A DNA stretch of 64,000 nt from JBALVT01 sp045110675 (GTDB taxonomy: Bacteria; Pseudomonadota; Gammaproteobacteria; Pseudomonadales; Halieaceae), in assembly GCA_045110675.1 (NCBI GenBank), contig JBGCGJ010000019.1, positions 1-64,000 on the forward strand, given 5' to 3'. Below, in pieces: positions 33,753 through 43,107 of this stretch (positions are counted from its first letter, which is position 1; each line of letters begins with the position of its first letter). Position numbers and translations under genes: made by a program. The notes under the pieces were generated by a model. It ran no database searches and was not told the DNA's origin. It saw nothing but the letters and a program-made list of their open reading frames with translations.

Positions 33753-35087
33753 TCAATCTTTGGCTTGTCCGGCCTGCTCAAGATAAGCCAGTGCCATATT
33801 CGATATCATCACCACACCTTTCACCAACACCGCTTCATTAACCTGAAAAAAGGGTGAGTGGTTCGGTGCCGCCTTTTCAATCGGAATGTCCTCAGGCAAA
33901 ACACCCAGGCTGACAAACAAACCCGGTATTTGCTCCTGGTAGAAAGCGAAATCTTCCGCTCCCGTTGTGAAACCGCCATTGACAACATAGTCACCGAAAA
34001 GTGCTTGCAGCACCGGAGACATCGCTTTGGCAAGCGCTGGATCATTGTAAGTCACGGGCATAGCTTGAGTAATGACGACTTCTGCAGTAGCGCCAGAAGA
34101 CTCTGCAATACCATGTACGACCTTTCGCATGCGCTCATGCAGGTTTTTTTGCACCTGCTTGTCGAAGGTTCGAATGGTACCGACCATCGTCACCTCATCG
34201 GGGATTATGTTTCCCCTTACGCCACCGTTAATTGCGCCTACGGATATAACTGCCGCAGACTTGGTAATATCGAGTTGTCTCGATGGAATGGTTTGCAAAG
34301 CCGTAACCACCTGACTGGCAATTGTAATCGGATCTACCCCTAACCAGGGGAGAGCACCGTGAGTTTGTCGACCAATAATTTTAATAGAGAATCTATCGGC
34401 GGCCGCCATCACCCCACCGCTATTGGCCGAAACAATACCCGCAGGAGCGGGAGCAACATGCAGACCAAAAATTGCGCCCGGTGCATTGGGTCCCGCCAAA
34501 ACTCCCTCCTCGACCATTAACTTGGCACCACCTGTTTCTCCCTCGGGTGGGCCCTCTTCTGCGGGTTGAAAGATAAACCGGATAGTGCCCGGAATTTGCG
34601 CTCGCATGCCGGCAAGTACTTCAGCAGCTCCCATCAATATAGCGGTGTGCGCATCGTGACCACAGGCATGCATCACACCCACTTCCTGCCCTCTAAAGGT
34701 TGCGCGAACCTTGGATGCAAAGGGAAGATCAACCCTCTCTGTCACCGGCAAGGCATCCATGTCAGCGCGAAGCGCTACGGTGGGACCGGGTAAGCCGCCC
34801 TTTAAAATACCGACAACACCTGTGTGCGCCACTTGGGTTCGTACCTCGTCAAAGCCAAGGCTCTGAAGATGTGCGGCGACCAGTGCGGCGGTGCGAAATT
34901 CGCGATTTGATAGTTCCGGATGTTGGTGAATATCGCGACGCCAGGCGATGACTTTGTCTTCTACACTCTCGGCGGCCTTTTGAATCTCAGCTCGTGCTAT
35001 TGGAGTTTCGGGCCACGAAGCAGCGCTGAACAGCAGCGCGCTAATGCCTATTAGGAATGTTGGAATAATGTCCACTCTATTGCGCAT
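33753..35087 (-). CDS. M20D-family amidohydrolase, probably exported
   Basis: A 444-residue metallopeptidase/aminoacylase-type hydrolase. A signal peptide (IIPTFLIGISALLFSAASW) suggests periplasmic location. The dinuclear metal site is visible in ALRADMDALPV, MHACGHDAHTAILMGA and IFQPAEEGP, with further His in GLHVAP and near the C-terminus. The ATG at 35087 has AGAGG upstream; 12 extra residues from an earlier ATG would spoil the signal peptide. Relatives hydrolyse N-acyl amino acids or amides. It stands between a convergent antiporter and a TonB receptor on its own strand, so it may process an imported amide. Confidence 0.92.
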   Translation of the reverse strand: MRNRVDIIPTFLIGISALLFSAASWPETPIARAEIQKAAESVEDKVIAWRRDIHQHPELSNREFRTAALVAAHLQSLGFDEVRTQVAHTGVVGILKGGLPGPTVALRADMDALPVTERVDLPFASKVRATFRGQEVGVMHACGHDAHTAILMGAAEVLAGMRAQIPGTIRFIFQPAEEGPPEGETGGAKLMVEEGVLAGPNAPGAIFGLHVAPAPAGIVSANSGGVMAAADRFSIKIIGRQTHGALPWLGVDPITIASQVVTALQTIPSRQLDITKSAAVISVGAINGGVRGNIIPDEVTMVGTIRTFDKQVQKNLHERMRKVVHGIAESSGATAEVVITQAMPVTYNDPALAKAMSPVLQALFGDYVVNGGFTTGAEDFAFYQEQIPGLFVSLGVLPEDIPIEKAAPNHSPFFQVNEAVLVKGVVMISNMALAYLEQAGQAKD

Positions 35088-35155
35088 GAGAATCCTCTGG
35101 TTGAAAACTGATACCAATATCAATTAAGTGTCTTATAACCACTCAACAAAGAAAA

Positions 35156-35183
35156 GGGCGCTGCCAGTAAACTGGCAGCGCCC
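35156..35183 (-). terminator. Intrinsic terminator of TonB receptor 3
   Basis: GGGCGCTGCCAG and CTGGCAGCGCCC form a perfect 12-bp stem with a 4-nt loop, followed on the minus strand by TTTTCTTTG. It lies about 40 nt after the receptor stop codon and separates that gene from the amidohydrolase gene downstream on the same strand. Confidence 0.85.
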
Positions 35184-35222
35184 CAAGATCACTACGTGAG
35201 ACTAACTCATGTAGTCAACTCA

Positions 35223-37508
35223 CTAGAGGCTTACAGCAAACTCCACGCCGTAACTCGCTGGCCTGTTCCAAGAATACCAACCCACCAGGCCACCAATCTC
35301 CGCAAACTGCCCTTCACGTTCATCAGTAACGTTGCGGCCAAACGCCGACACCCGGTAGCGTCCATCTTCACCGAAGCTATAACTGACGGTCAGGTCAAGG
35401 TTCTCTATGCTGTCCAACAAGCTCTCGGGTTCGTTCGCAGCCAGCGTAAAGACCTCATCACGCCACCGGTATGAGCCCATTAGTGACAACTCGCCGTTGC
35501 CGACCTGCGTAACGTAACTGGAAGTAATGCCGAAAGAATTTTCCGGAGTATTCCGAGGCGTTAGACCGGAGTTATCCGTGACGATAGTATCGCCATTGAG
35601 GTCGGCGAGGAAGTCGTCGTACTCAGCATCGAGGTAACCATAGTTTGCGCGAATATTCCATTGCGCGGTCACCTGGAACAAAAGCTCTAACTCAACCCCA
35701 AAGGTCTCTTGGGTTGCCGCATTACGCACAACGGTGGCAACGTTGGTCAGGTTAATAGGTATCAGGACAGACTCTTGCTTGTCCTCATAGCTGTTAAAGA
35801 AAATAGTGGGGTTGAAAATCATGCGGCCACCCAACCACTCACTTTTCATGCCAAGCTCATACGACTTGACGTATTCCGGCTCATACTGTGCGTCGACATC
35901 TGTAAAGTTTGACTGTCGGCCAAAATATCCACCACTCTTAAAGCCTTCAGTGTAGGAGCCGAACACCATCATCTCGTCGTTCGGGCGATAGCGGAAACCG
36001 ATTTTAGGGGTCACCTCACTCCATTTGTCATCGAAGTCCAGATAGAGCGCCGATATATCGGGCCGGGGGTCACCGTCTTGATAGGAAAGGCTGCCATTAC
36101 CACCACTGAAGTCTTTTTCTTCCTGGGTGTAACGCGCGCCGGCCGTAATCGTCCATTGATCGTTAATATTCCAGTCACCGGAAAAGAATACGGCGGTAGA
36201 CTCGGTCTTCTGTGCCTGGCCATTCGTTAACAGTGTGTCGCCGGTAAATCCAGCGCCACCGGGCACACCAGTAATCGCACCCACTAAATCCAGATTATAG
36301 TGAAGTCTGCCAACGTCCCAGAATTGCACGTAGTCGACGTCCCAGTAAAACGCTCCTGCGACAAACTGGAAATTATCGGAAAACTGCGACGTGATGCGCA
36401 CCTCCTGACTGAACTGCTCCCAGTCATTGAAGTAATTCAGATAGAGAAAATCTGCGGGGGACGGATCAAAGTTATTCAGGTATTGCTCGTCTTTGTCCTG
36501 AAAGGCGGTAATGGACGTCAGCAAAAAATTATCCAGGTCCCAGTTTGCGGTCAGTATATACATTTCGGTTTCGGCTTCAGCCGACCCCTCTCTCGCACCT
36601 GTAACGTGGTCTTCGTCACTGGCAGTGTCAGTGCTAGCACACCCTACTGGCCACAAGGCGCCCTCAAGATCACAGGCAAAATGCCCTGGCGTATTGCCGT
36701 TCTGAGCGGTGAGTACGTCTGAGTCATCCTGGAAGTTCTCGTAATGGAATTTCAGATCGATGTCCTCAGTTGGCCGCCACAACATTGCAAAGCCGTAAGT
36801 GCCAATATCATCTCCACCTACATCCTTGTTGAGCGTCACATTCCTGAAAGCACCGTCGCTTTGCACACTACTGGCCATAATTTTGAGGCCCAACTTATCG
36901 TCAACAAGTGGCACGTTGACGACGGCTTTCACTTCTTCGCGGCCTTCAGAACCCACCGCGACGCTGGCATCCACCCCCCACTCCATGGTGACATCACCAC
37001 GTATGATATTAACAACACCTCCGGTGGTGTTTTTACCGAACAGAGTGCCCTGTGGACCACGTAACACCTCGATTTGCTTGGTATCAAAATTCTGCAGCAT
37101 ACTGCCGCTGGCAGTACCTAGCACTAGACCATCCATGATGACCCCGATGGCCGGATCAAAACTCTTGTCGTACTCCGAGGAAGACACACCACGTATAGCG
37201 ATGGACAAACCGCCCGGGGCGGATGCGTGCTTTCTGAGATAGACATTGGGAGTAAAAGATTGAATATCATCCAGGCGTCGCAGGCTGGCTTCTTTCAGCT
37301 CGCTAGTGAGCGAGGTGACCGAAACAGCGACATCCTGAATCGACTCAGTACGTCTGGTTGCTGTAACAAGTACTTCCTCTAGAGCGATCTCACTGCGCTG
37401 CGCAAGCGCTGCGGGTGCGCTGGTCGCTGCAATGGCAAATGCTAAAGCAGTGAGAGGAAATCGAATATTCGCGGACTGGGGGTTTTTAGCTGGGTGTTTG
37501 ATCGTCAT
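35223..37508 (-). CDS. TonB-dependent outer-membrane receptor (3)
   Basis: A 761-residue receptor. A signal peptide (PLTALAFAIAATSAPAALAQ) precedes the TonB-box-like LEEVLVTATRR. The plug has QIEVLRGPQGTLFGKNTTGG, and the barrel ends GVEFAVSL. AGGT precedes the ATG. It resembles receptor 1 and the catabolic receptors of sphingomonad-like bacteria. A perfect 20-bp palindrome adjoins a TATAAT upstream, so its expression is probably repressor-controlled. The divergent neighbour is a molybdenum hydroxylase operon, which may act on the imported compound; that link is inference. Confidence 0.93.
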   Translation of the reverse strand: MTIKHPAKNPQSANIRFPLTALAFAIAATSAPAALAQRSEIALEEVLVTATRRTESIQDVAVSVTSLTSELKEASLRRLDDIQSFTPNVYLRKHASAPGGLSIAIRGVSSSEYDKSFDPAIGVIMDGLVLGTASGSMLQNFDTKQIEVLRGPQGTLFGKNTTGGVVNIIRGDVTMEWGVDASVAVGSEGREEVKAVVNVPLVDDKLGLKIMASSVQSDGAFRNVTLNKDVGGDDIGTYGFAMLWRPTEDIDLKFHYENFQDDSDVLTAQNGNTPGHFACDLEGALWPVGCASTDTASDEDHVTGAREGSAEAETEMYILTANWDLDNFLLTSITAFQDKDEQYLNNFDPSPADFLYLNYFNDWEQFSQEVRITSQFSDNFQFVAGAFYWDVDYVQFWDVGRLHYNLDLVGAITGVPGGAGFTGDTLLTNGQAQKTESTAVFFSGDWNINDQWTITAGARYTQEEKDFSGGNGSLSYQDGDPRPDISALYLDFDDKWSEVTPKIGFRYRPNDEMMVFGSYTEGFKSGGYFGRQSNFTDVDAQYEPEYVKSYELGMKSEWLGGRMIFNPTIFFNSYEDKQESVLIPINLTNVATVVRNAATQETFGVELELLFQVTAQWNIRANYGYLDAEYDDFLADLNGDTIVTDNSGLTPRNTPENSFGITSSYVTQVGNGELSLMGSYRWRDEVFTLAANEPESLLDSIENLDLTVSYSFGEDGRYRVSAFGRNVTDEREGQFAEIGGLVGWYSWNRPASYGVEFAVSL

Positions 37509-37979
37509 TGCTTTACCTGCCTATTGTGAGTTATTACGCTGACCTTCAAGGTTTAGCGAGCCGGGTATCGGGGTTTCGAACCTGACTAGCAATAATCTTC
37601 ACTTAAATGCACAGCTTTCTTTTATTTATAGCTTCGGCTAATCAGTTTTGTCGCTCCTGAAGACTAGTAAGATTATATAAAACAGTCAAGACTGTTTTTA
37701 AGGAACTTCACACATTACTCACTCGAAAATAGGCACACAGATTGCTAAACAGAAGTACCGGGCTGCATGGGATCTACAACATAACTCGGAGAAACCCCAC
37801 GGTAGAGGCTCTCTGTTTAAACTCGCAGCCCTATTGCGCTGGTAATCCATCAAAAGACTCAGTCATACTGGCTTTCCCCATAGCCACAGGGAATCTTCGA
37901 TAGTGACTTGCAGAGGATTCGCTCTGGCCTATATTTAGCAATCGAAGTGCTCCTTACCCCGACCTCCTGAGGAAACCCC
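37509..37979. other. Divergent regulatory region, TonB receptor 3 / IorA
   Basis: A 471-base region with no supported gene. It contains the palindrome and -10 box described at 37672-37698, for the receptor. The 250 bases nearest iorA hold no promoter I can call with confidence. A GAGGA ribosome binding site precedes the iorA ATG. Confidence 0.45.
37672..37698 (-). promoter_or_regulatory. 20-bp palindromic operator next to a -10 box
   Basis: AAAACAGTC (37679-37687) and GACTGTTTT (37690-37698) form a perfect inverted repeat with a 2-bp spacer. A TATAAT on the minus strand (37672-37677) directly follows it, so the palindrome fills the -35/-10 spacer of the promoter for TonB receptor 3. The -35 hexamer (TAAAAA region) is poor, as in promoters that need help or tight control. 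TetR- or HxlR-type repressors bind sites of this kind; the binding protein is unknown. Confidence 0.6.
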
Positions 37980-38474
37980 ATGATCAAATTCAACATAAAT
38001 GGCAAGCCAATTTCTGTCGAAAGCCCCGCAGACACACCGCTACTGTGGGTGATCCGGGATGAGATAGGCCTCAAAGGCACCAAATTTGGCTGCGGCATCG
38101 CCATGTGTGGAGCCTGCACGGTTCACCTCAATGACAATCCAGTAAGATCTTGTTCAATGCCGCTATCTGCCGCTGAGGGGGCGGACGTACGAACAATCGA
38201 GGGCCTGGACCAACACCCACTCCAACAGGCCTGGGTGGAAGAGCAGGTCCCGCAATGCGGATACTGCCAGTCTGGCCAAATTATGCAGGCCGCCACCCTA
38301 CTGGCGGAAAATGCCAATCCATCAGATTCTGAAATTGAAACTCATATGAACGGAAATCTGTGCCGCTGTATGTCGTATATTCGGATCAAGCGGGCGATAA
38401 AAAAGGCGTCGTCCTCTGCGCCTGGCACGGTGGCGATTTATGAGCCCACCAGCGCAGGGAGTACCGAAGTATGA
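37980..38474 (+). CDS. Molybdenum hydroxylase [2Fe-2S] subunit (IorA-like)
   Basis: A 164-residue small subunit of the xanthine oxidase family. The plant-ferredoxin-like cluster is bound by GCGIAMCGACTVH plus a later Cys (VRSCSMPLSA). The second cluster is bound by CGYCQSGQ and LCRCMSY. It passes electrons from the molybdenum subunit encoded next. GAGGA precedes the ATG. It overlaps the large-subunit gene by 4 nt. As in isoquinoline 1-oxidoreductase, no separate FAD subunit is encoded, so electrons probably go to a cytochrome or membrane acceptor. Confidence 0.95.
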   Translation: MIKFNINGKPISVESPADTPLLWVIRDEIGLKGTKFGCGIAMCGACTVHLNDNPVRSCSMPLSAAEGADVRTIEGLDQHPLQQAWVEEQVPQCGYCQSGQIMQAATLLAENANPSDSEIETHMNGNLCRCMSYIRIKRAIKKASSSAPGTVAIYEPTSAGSTEV

Positions 38475-40759
38475 AACCATCAAAGGACATTCAACAACTT
38501 CCCCTGTCACGCCGTTCTTTTCTGGTCGGCAGCGTTGGTGCATCACTCGTCATGGCCTTTGGAAATTTGGGTTGCGCATCTAGCCCCAATGCAGCGGCAG
38601 ATCTCGCCAATAAACGCTTTTCTCCCGCGACCTGGTTTGAGATCGACGGCGAAGGCAACGTCAGCATCAACGTCGCCCGTGCGGAAATGGGGCAACATGT
38701 AGGCACAGCCTGGGCGCGAATCGTAGCCGATGAACTGGGAGCGGATTGGAACAAGGTTTCAATTATCCATGTGGATACGGATCCAAAGTGGGGCTACATG
38801 GTGACTGGTGGCTCATGGTCTGTGAACAAAAGCTTTTTTGAGTTGTCTCGCGCAGGGGCTGCGGGAAGAGTTGTACTGCAAGAGGCTGGCGCGCAGCTAA
38901 TGGAAAAGCCCGCGGGTGACTGTCAGGTCGAAAATGGCCGCGTCTCCTGCGGCTCTAAAAGCGTCAGTTTTGGAGAGATTGTCAGCCTGGGAAACATTGA
39001 TCGTGTTTTCAGCGCTGATGAACTTGCTGCACTGCCGGTAAAACCCGCTTCACAATATACGATGATGGGAAGGGAAACCCGGGCCCTCGACATTCCGGCA
39101 AAGACTGACGGCACAGCCGTGTTTGGCATCGATGTGGAGTTGCCCGGTATGGTGTTCGCACGTCCGGTAATACCACCGACGCGTTACGGTAGCGAAATAC
39201 TTTCTGTTGATGAAACAAAAGTGGTGAATATCCCGGGTTACCTGGGATACCAACAACTCAACGATCCAAGCAATACCCTTCAGGGGTGGATCGCTGTTAT
39301 CGCCAAAACCTATCCCGCTGCGATCAAATCGGCAGATGCTTTGATCGTCAATTATAAGGCCGGCCCCACCGCCAAGGTGTCCGAGGCGGACATTCAAAGT
39401 GAAGGTGAAAGGCTTGTTGAAGACAACAACGAAGGCTATCTATTTGTCGACCACGGCGATATGGAAAAGGCCTCCGCTGAGGCAGACACCACCCTGGAAG
39501 CTACCTATCGCACTGCGTCAAATCTTCATTTTCAACTCGAGCCAGTGAACGCATTGGCAGCATTCTCCGATGGGGTCTGGCACATCCACACCGGTAGCCA
39601 ATGGCAATCTCTGACCATGCCTCTACTGGCACTGGCATTAGAGGTTCCAGAGGCGGACATCATCATGCACCAGTATTATCTGGGCGGCGGGTTTGGACGC
39701 AGACTGGCAGGCGATTACACAATTCCGGCTGCACTGACGTCAAAGGCACTGGGTCGACCGGTGAAGATGGTGTTCACCCGCGAGGACGATACGCGATTTG
39801 ATTGTATTCGCTCGCCCTCCGTGCAACATTTTTCTGCCGCAATCGATGGCGGCAAGCTGCTGGGCATTGAACACGCTGCTACCGCCGGTTGGCCGACGAA
39901 GGCGATGGCTCCTGGATTTTTGTTTGAAAGCCTGGATAAAAAAGGCAAGATAGATCCGTTCTCAAGCAGCGGCGCAGACCATTGGTATAGCCTGCAAAAT
40001 CATCGGGTGCGCATGATCACCAATGAACTCGCTCAGCGTACTTTTTTACCCGGCTGGTTGCGCGCTGTCGGCGCAGGTTGGATCGGTTGGGGAGTTGAAG
40101 GCTTTTTCGACGAAGTTGCCGTAGCCCTCGATGAAGACCCTCTGGATTTGAGGATTCGCCTATTAGACGGCGCCGATCATCAGGCGGGAGTCTCTCCTGT
40201 CAGTGTGGGTGGAGCGACGCGATTGGCCGGTGTGCTTAAGAAATTAAAGAAACAGGGCAACTGGGGGCAAACTCTACCGGAAGGAGAAGGCTTAGGTGTC
40301 GCCGCCTGTGCCGGACAGGAACGCACCATGCCCACATGGGTCGGCTGCATTGCGCATGTCAAAGTCGACCAGGACAGCGGGAAAATTCGGGTTAAAAAAC
40401 TCAGTGTCCAGGTGGATTGCGGAACTCAGGTGCATCCCGATGGCGCATTGGCCCAGGTAGAAAGCTCGGTGCTGTGGGGCTTAAGCCTTGCCCTCTTCGA
40501 GGGCACTGAAATTGCAGATGGGCAAGTCGCCGACCACAACCTCGATACCTACTCGCCGCTGCGTATGGCAGATGTTCCCGAACTCGACATTCAGTTTGTT
40601 CAGAGCAACGAGATGCCAGTGGGTCTTGGAGAGCCTGGTCTTATCGTAGTGGGCCCAGCTATCGCCAACGCTATTTACGCGGCCACCGGAGTGCGTCTGC
40701 GAGACTTACCCATCAAGCCAGAAGACGTGGTTGCGCAACGGGGGTCGAGAGTTTCATGA
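38471..40759 (+). CDS. Molybdenum hydroxylase large subunit (IorB-like)
   Basis: A 762-residue molybdopterin-cytosine-dinucleotide-type large subunit. The N-terminus has a twin-arginine motif SRRSFLVGS and a hydrophobic stretch ending in GNLGCASSP, so the complex is probably exported by TAT and perhaps lipid-anchored. The Mo-site region YLGGGFGRRLAGDY and the C-terminal active Glu in GLGEPGLIVVGPAIANAI are present. Relatives hydroxylate N-heterocycles or oxidise aldehydes with water as oxygen source. Gene order IorA-IorB-SDR with overlapping ends suggests one operon. Substrate unknown. Confidence 0.94.
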   Translation: MKPSKDIQQLPLSRRSFLVGSVGASLVMAFGNLGCASSPNAAADLANKRFSPATWFEIDGEGNVSINVARAEMGQHVGTAWARIVADELGADWNKVSIIHVDTDPKWGYMVTGGSWSVNKSFFELSRAGAAGRVVLQEAGAQLMEKPAGDCQVENGRVSCGSKSVSFGEIVSLGNIDRVFSADELAALPVKPASQYTMMGRETRALDIPAKTDGTAVFGIDVELPGMVFARPVIPPTRYGSEILSVDETKVVNIPGYLGYQQLNDPSNTLQGWIAVIAKTYPAAIKSADALIVNYKAGPTAKVSEADIQSEGERLVEDNNEGYLFVDHGDMEKASAEADTTLEATYRTASNLHFQLEPVNALAAFSDGVWHIHTGSQWQSLTMPLLALALEVPEADIIMHQYYLGGGFGRRLAGDYTIPAALTSKALGRPVKMVFTREDDTRFDCIRSPSVQHFSAAIDGGKLLGIEHAATAGWPTKAMAPGFLFESLDKKGKIDPFSSSGADHWYSLQNHRVRMITNELAQRTFLPGWLRAVGAGWIGWGVEGFFDEVAVALDEDPLDLRIRLLDGADHQAGVSPVSVGGATRLAGVLKKLKKQGNWGQTLPEGEGLGVAACAGQERTMPTWVGCIAHVKVDQDSGKIRVKKLSVQVDCGTQVHPDGALAQVESSVLWGLSLALFEGTEIADGQVADHNLDTYSPLRMADVPELDIQFVQSNEMPVGLGEPGLIVVGPAIANAIYAATGVRLRDLPIKPEDVVAQRGSRVS

Positions 40760-41667
40760 AAAGCACCCAGACATCCGCTGACCTCAAGCCCGTTCTAGTC
40801 ACCGGCGCCAACAAAGGCATCGGGCTGGCCATTGTGGTGGGGGCGTTGGAAGCAGACGACAAGGTAATAATTTTCTTGGGCTCAAGAGATCAAGATCGCG
40901 GCGAAAGCGCGCGCATAGATCTGTTAAGGGAACATCCCGAGTGGGCAGAAAGGCTTCGCTGCGTTGTTCTGGACGTCGCAGACGATGCATCAGTTGCCAA
41001 TGCGAGAGACGAAATTGCCTCGTATTTTCCCAATGATCCAAGCCCACTTTATGCCGTTGTTAATAACGCGGGCATCGGTGCCGAGCTTGGCGATATGTGC
41101 ACCGTGCTGAACGTTAACGTACATGGTGTGCGCCGCATCTGCGAGGCATTCATTCCACTGCTGAATCAACACTCGGGGCGCATCGTCAACGTGGCGTCTG
41201 CCTCGGGACCGATGTATCTGGCACGTTGCCGTGATGATATCTGCGCAGCACTCACGAATGATAAAGTTTCCTGGGGCCAGATAGACAATATTATGCAAAC
41301 CTGTCTAAACCTAGAAGCCGAGGGCGGCGACTTTGAGGCACAGGGATTTGCCAACGGATCTTCCTACGGCCTTTCAAAGGCCTGCGTTAACGCACACACC
41401 ATCGAGCTGGCACGATCTCACCCAAACCTGCTAATTAATTCCTGCACTCCCGGCTATATCGAAACCGATATGACACGCCCCCATGCGAGGGCTAATGGAA
41501 TGTCACCGCTTGAGATGGGTATGAAGAGCACAGCGGAAGGTGCAAAAGCACCCCTGCATTTACTTCTCGGCAATGTTGGCACAGGCTGCTACTACGGCAG
41601 TGACGCAGTGCGCAGTCCCCTTGATCGATATCGCGGCCCTGGGGAACCGGCCTACCGGACCAACTAA
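40756..41667 (+). CDS. Carbonyl-reductase-like SDR
   Basis: A 303-residue short-chain dehydrogenase. It has TGANKGIGLAIVVGALE, NNAGIGAE, the catalytic Ser in VNVASASGP, and SSYGLSKACVNAHTIE with Tyr-x-x-x-Lys. The long insert before the active-site Tyr (about 50 residues with EAEGGDFEAQGFANG) is typical of the carbonyl reductase 1 group. Those enzymes are usually NADPH-dependent. The ATG overlaps the stop of the molybdenum large subunit, so it is translationally coupled and probably handles the aldehyde or ketone partner of that reaction. Confidence 0.9.
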   Translation: MKSTQTSADLKPVLVTGANKGIGLAIVVGALEADDKVIIFLGSRDQDRGESARIDLLREHPEWAERLRCVVLDVADDASVANARDEIASYFPNDPSPLYAVVNNAGIGAELGDMCTVLNVNVHGVRRICEAFIPLLNQHSGRIVNVASASGPMYLARCRDDICAALTNDKVSWGQIDNIMQTCLNLEAEGGDFEAQGFANGSSYGLSKACVNAHTIELARSHPNLLINSCTPGYIETDMTRPHARANGMSPLEMGMKSTAEGAKAPLHLLLGNVGTGCYYGSDAVRSPLDRYRGPGEPAYRTN

Positions 41668-41692
41668 AACGACGAGAACCAGTAGGAGCGCA

Positions 41693-43036
41693 CTAAGATT
41701 CCGGGGCGACAAGTACACCGTTAAACAGCATCGTTTGCGACCGATTCTCCACGATCGAAAATACAAAAGGTCTATCTACCACGATCTCTCGCATCGGGAA
41801 GGGTTTAGGCTGGTAACTTGTCTTGGTAATCCCTCCAATCATAGTCACAGCCGCTGCTTTCAGGCCGTTCTCATCCAACTCAATTTTCGTGTCTTGTTTG
41901 ATCAGACCCACCTTGGTATCACGATTGGCCGGAAAAGTTTTTTCGGCATCGCTCATGGGTAAAAAATTAGCCTTCTCGCTATACAGCGGCATCAAACCAA
42001 GGTCCGCGGCAATCTTGGAATCGTCCAGCATTTCAACTTCGTCGCTAAAAGAGAATTTCGGTAGTTGGATTGCAAGTTGGTATCGCTGTGAACGACTTTG
42101 CAACAATTGGCGAACCACCTCTGGCATATCCAAGACGGCACTATCGGCCAGCCACTGTTCAATATTGGCAACGTCCTCCCCTGGAAGATAAATTACGAGA
42201 GAATATTTCCCGCCGACAAACGGTAAGTAAAAGGCCAGGCTACCATCAGCTCTGTCGAGCACTGTGGATTTGTAATTACTCGTTACAATCGTAGCAGCAG
42301 AGGTTTTCGATCCATCAAGTTGGATAAATTGATATTCCTCGCTTTCCTCGATTAAGGTCATAGGCGTTGACCAGGCTCCCTCGAAATAGGCGGCGTTCAT
42401 AACAACCCATTCAAGATCGCGCATAGTTAAATCGTCAATAACTTCCGGAATCAGCCCTCTTGTTTTTTCCAAGGCCCAGTTATTAATAGGCCGCGAAGCG
42501 CCCGTGGCTACAAAATCCAACGATTGATGAGTGGCGGCATAGTAATGCTTGGCGTCGTCCACAAATTGATCGGAAAAAACAAAGGGCTTACCGTTGCTTT
42601 GACCGTTGGTTGACCAGATCGAATTGTACATCTGAAAAACCCCCGCTCCTGAGCGGGTACTGTCATTAGCCGGAGTAAGCGCATTCACCAACGCTTGTGA
42701 AACAGTGGGCAGGTCCAAATTCAAATCATCCAGCAACACAGATTTCAATATGTGTGCGGATTCTTCGGCAGCGCCGCGCTCGAGAATACTCAAGGCATAA
42801 TACAGTGATGCAGATGAAATCATTGCATTGCCTACGCCATCGTTTTTCAATTTGGATGACAGAAACGCTCCGCTGAGTTGATTGACCGTCGTGGCTTGCT
42901 GAACTTGCAGCGATGTAGACGCCTGACTCACATTTGCGATGAGGAGCGAAACTATGAATATTGTCGAATGCAAAACCGATAGCACAATTGATCGCACAAC
43001 TGATAGCACAACTGATAGCACAGTGTGTTTTTTCAT
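41693..43036 (-). CDS. Serpin-family protein, probably exported
   Basis: A 447-residue serpin. The signature blocks are present: NAAYFEGAWSTPM, the hinge ENGLKAAAVTMIGG, and the C-terminal VDRPFVFSIVENRSQTMLFNG. The hinge keeps Ala at P12-P10, as in inhibitory serpins, but has Leu where Thr/Ser is usual at P14. It would trap a serine or cysteine protease outside the cytoplasm. An N-terminal hydrophobic signal of about 38 residues is built partly from a 12-bp tandem repeat. GAGG precedes the ATG. It lies 72 nt after the histidine kinase gene on the same strand. Serpins are uncommon in proteobacteria. Confidence 0.95.
   Translation of the reverse strand: MKKHTVLSVVLSVVRSIVLSVLHSTIFIVSLLIANVSQASTSLQVQQATTVNQLSGAFLSSKLKNDGVGNAMISSASLYYALSILERGAAEESAHILKSVLLDDLNLDLPTVSQALVNALTPANDSTRSGAGVFQMYNSIWSTNGQSNGKPFVFSDQFVDDAKHYYAATHQSLDFVATGASRPINNWALEKTRGLIPEVIDDLTMRDLEWVVMNAAYFEGAWSTPMTLIEESEEYQFIQLDGSKTSAATIVTSNYKSTVLDRADGSLAFYLPFVGGKYSLVIYLPGEDVANIEQWLADSAVLDMPEVVRQLLQSRSQRYQLAIQLPKFSFSDEVEMLDDSKIAADLGLMPLYSEKANFLPMSDAEKTFPANRDTKVGLIKQDTKIELDENGLKAAAVTMIGGITKTSYQPKPFPMREIVVDRPFVFSIVENRSQTMLFNGVLVAPES
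42978..43025 (-). repeat. 12-bp tandem repeat (x4) in the serpin signal peptide
   Basis: Four consecutive 12-bp units, GATAGCACAACT and close variants, differ at one to three positions. On the minus strand each encodes a four-residue V-L-S-V-like unit within the hydrophobic signal peptide. A change in copy number would keep the frame and alter only the length of the signal. Confidence 0.8.
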
Positions 43037-43107
43037 ACTGGACCTCTTCCTCGAAGACAGATCGCTGTAAGTAACGTTCTACCTTTCACTCATTAATTAC
43101 GACAGGA

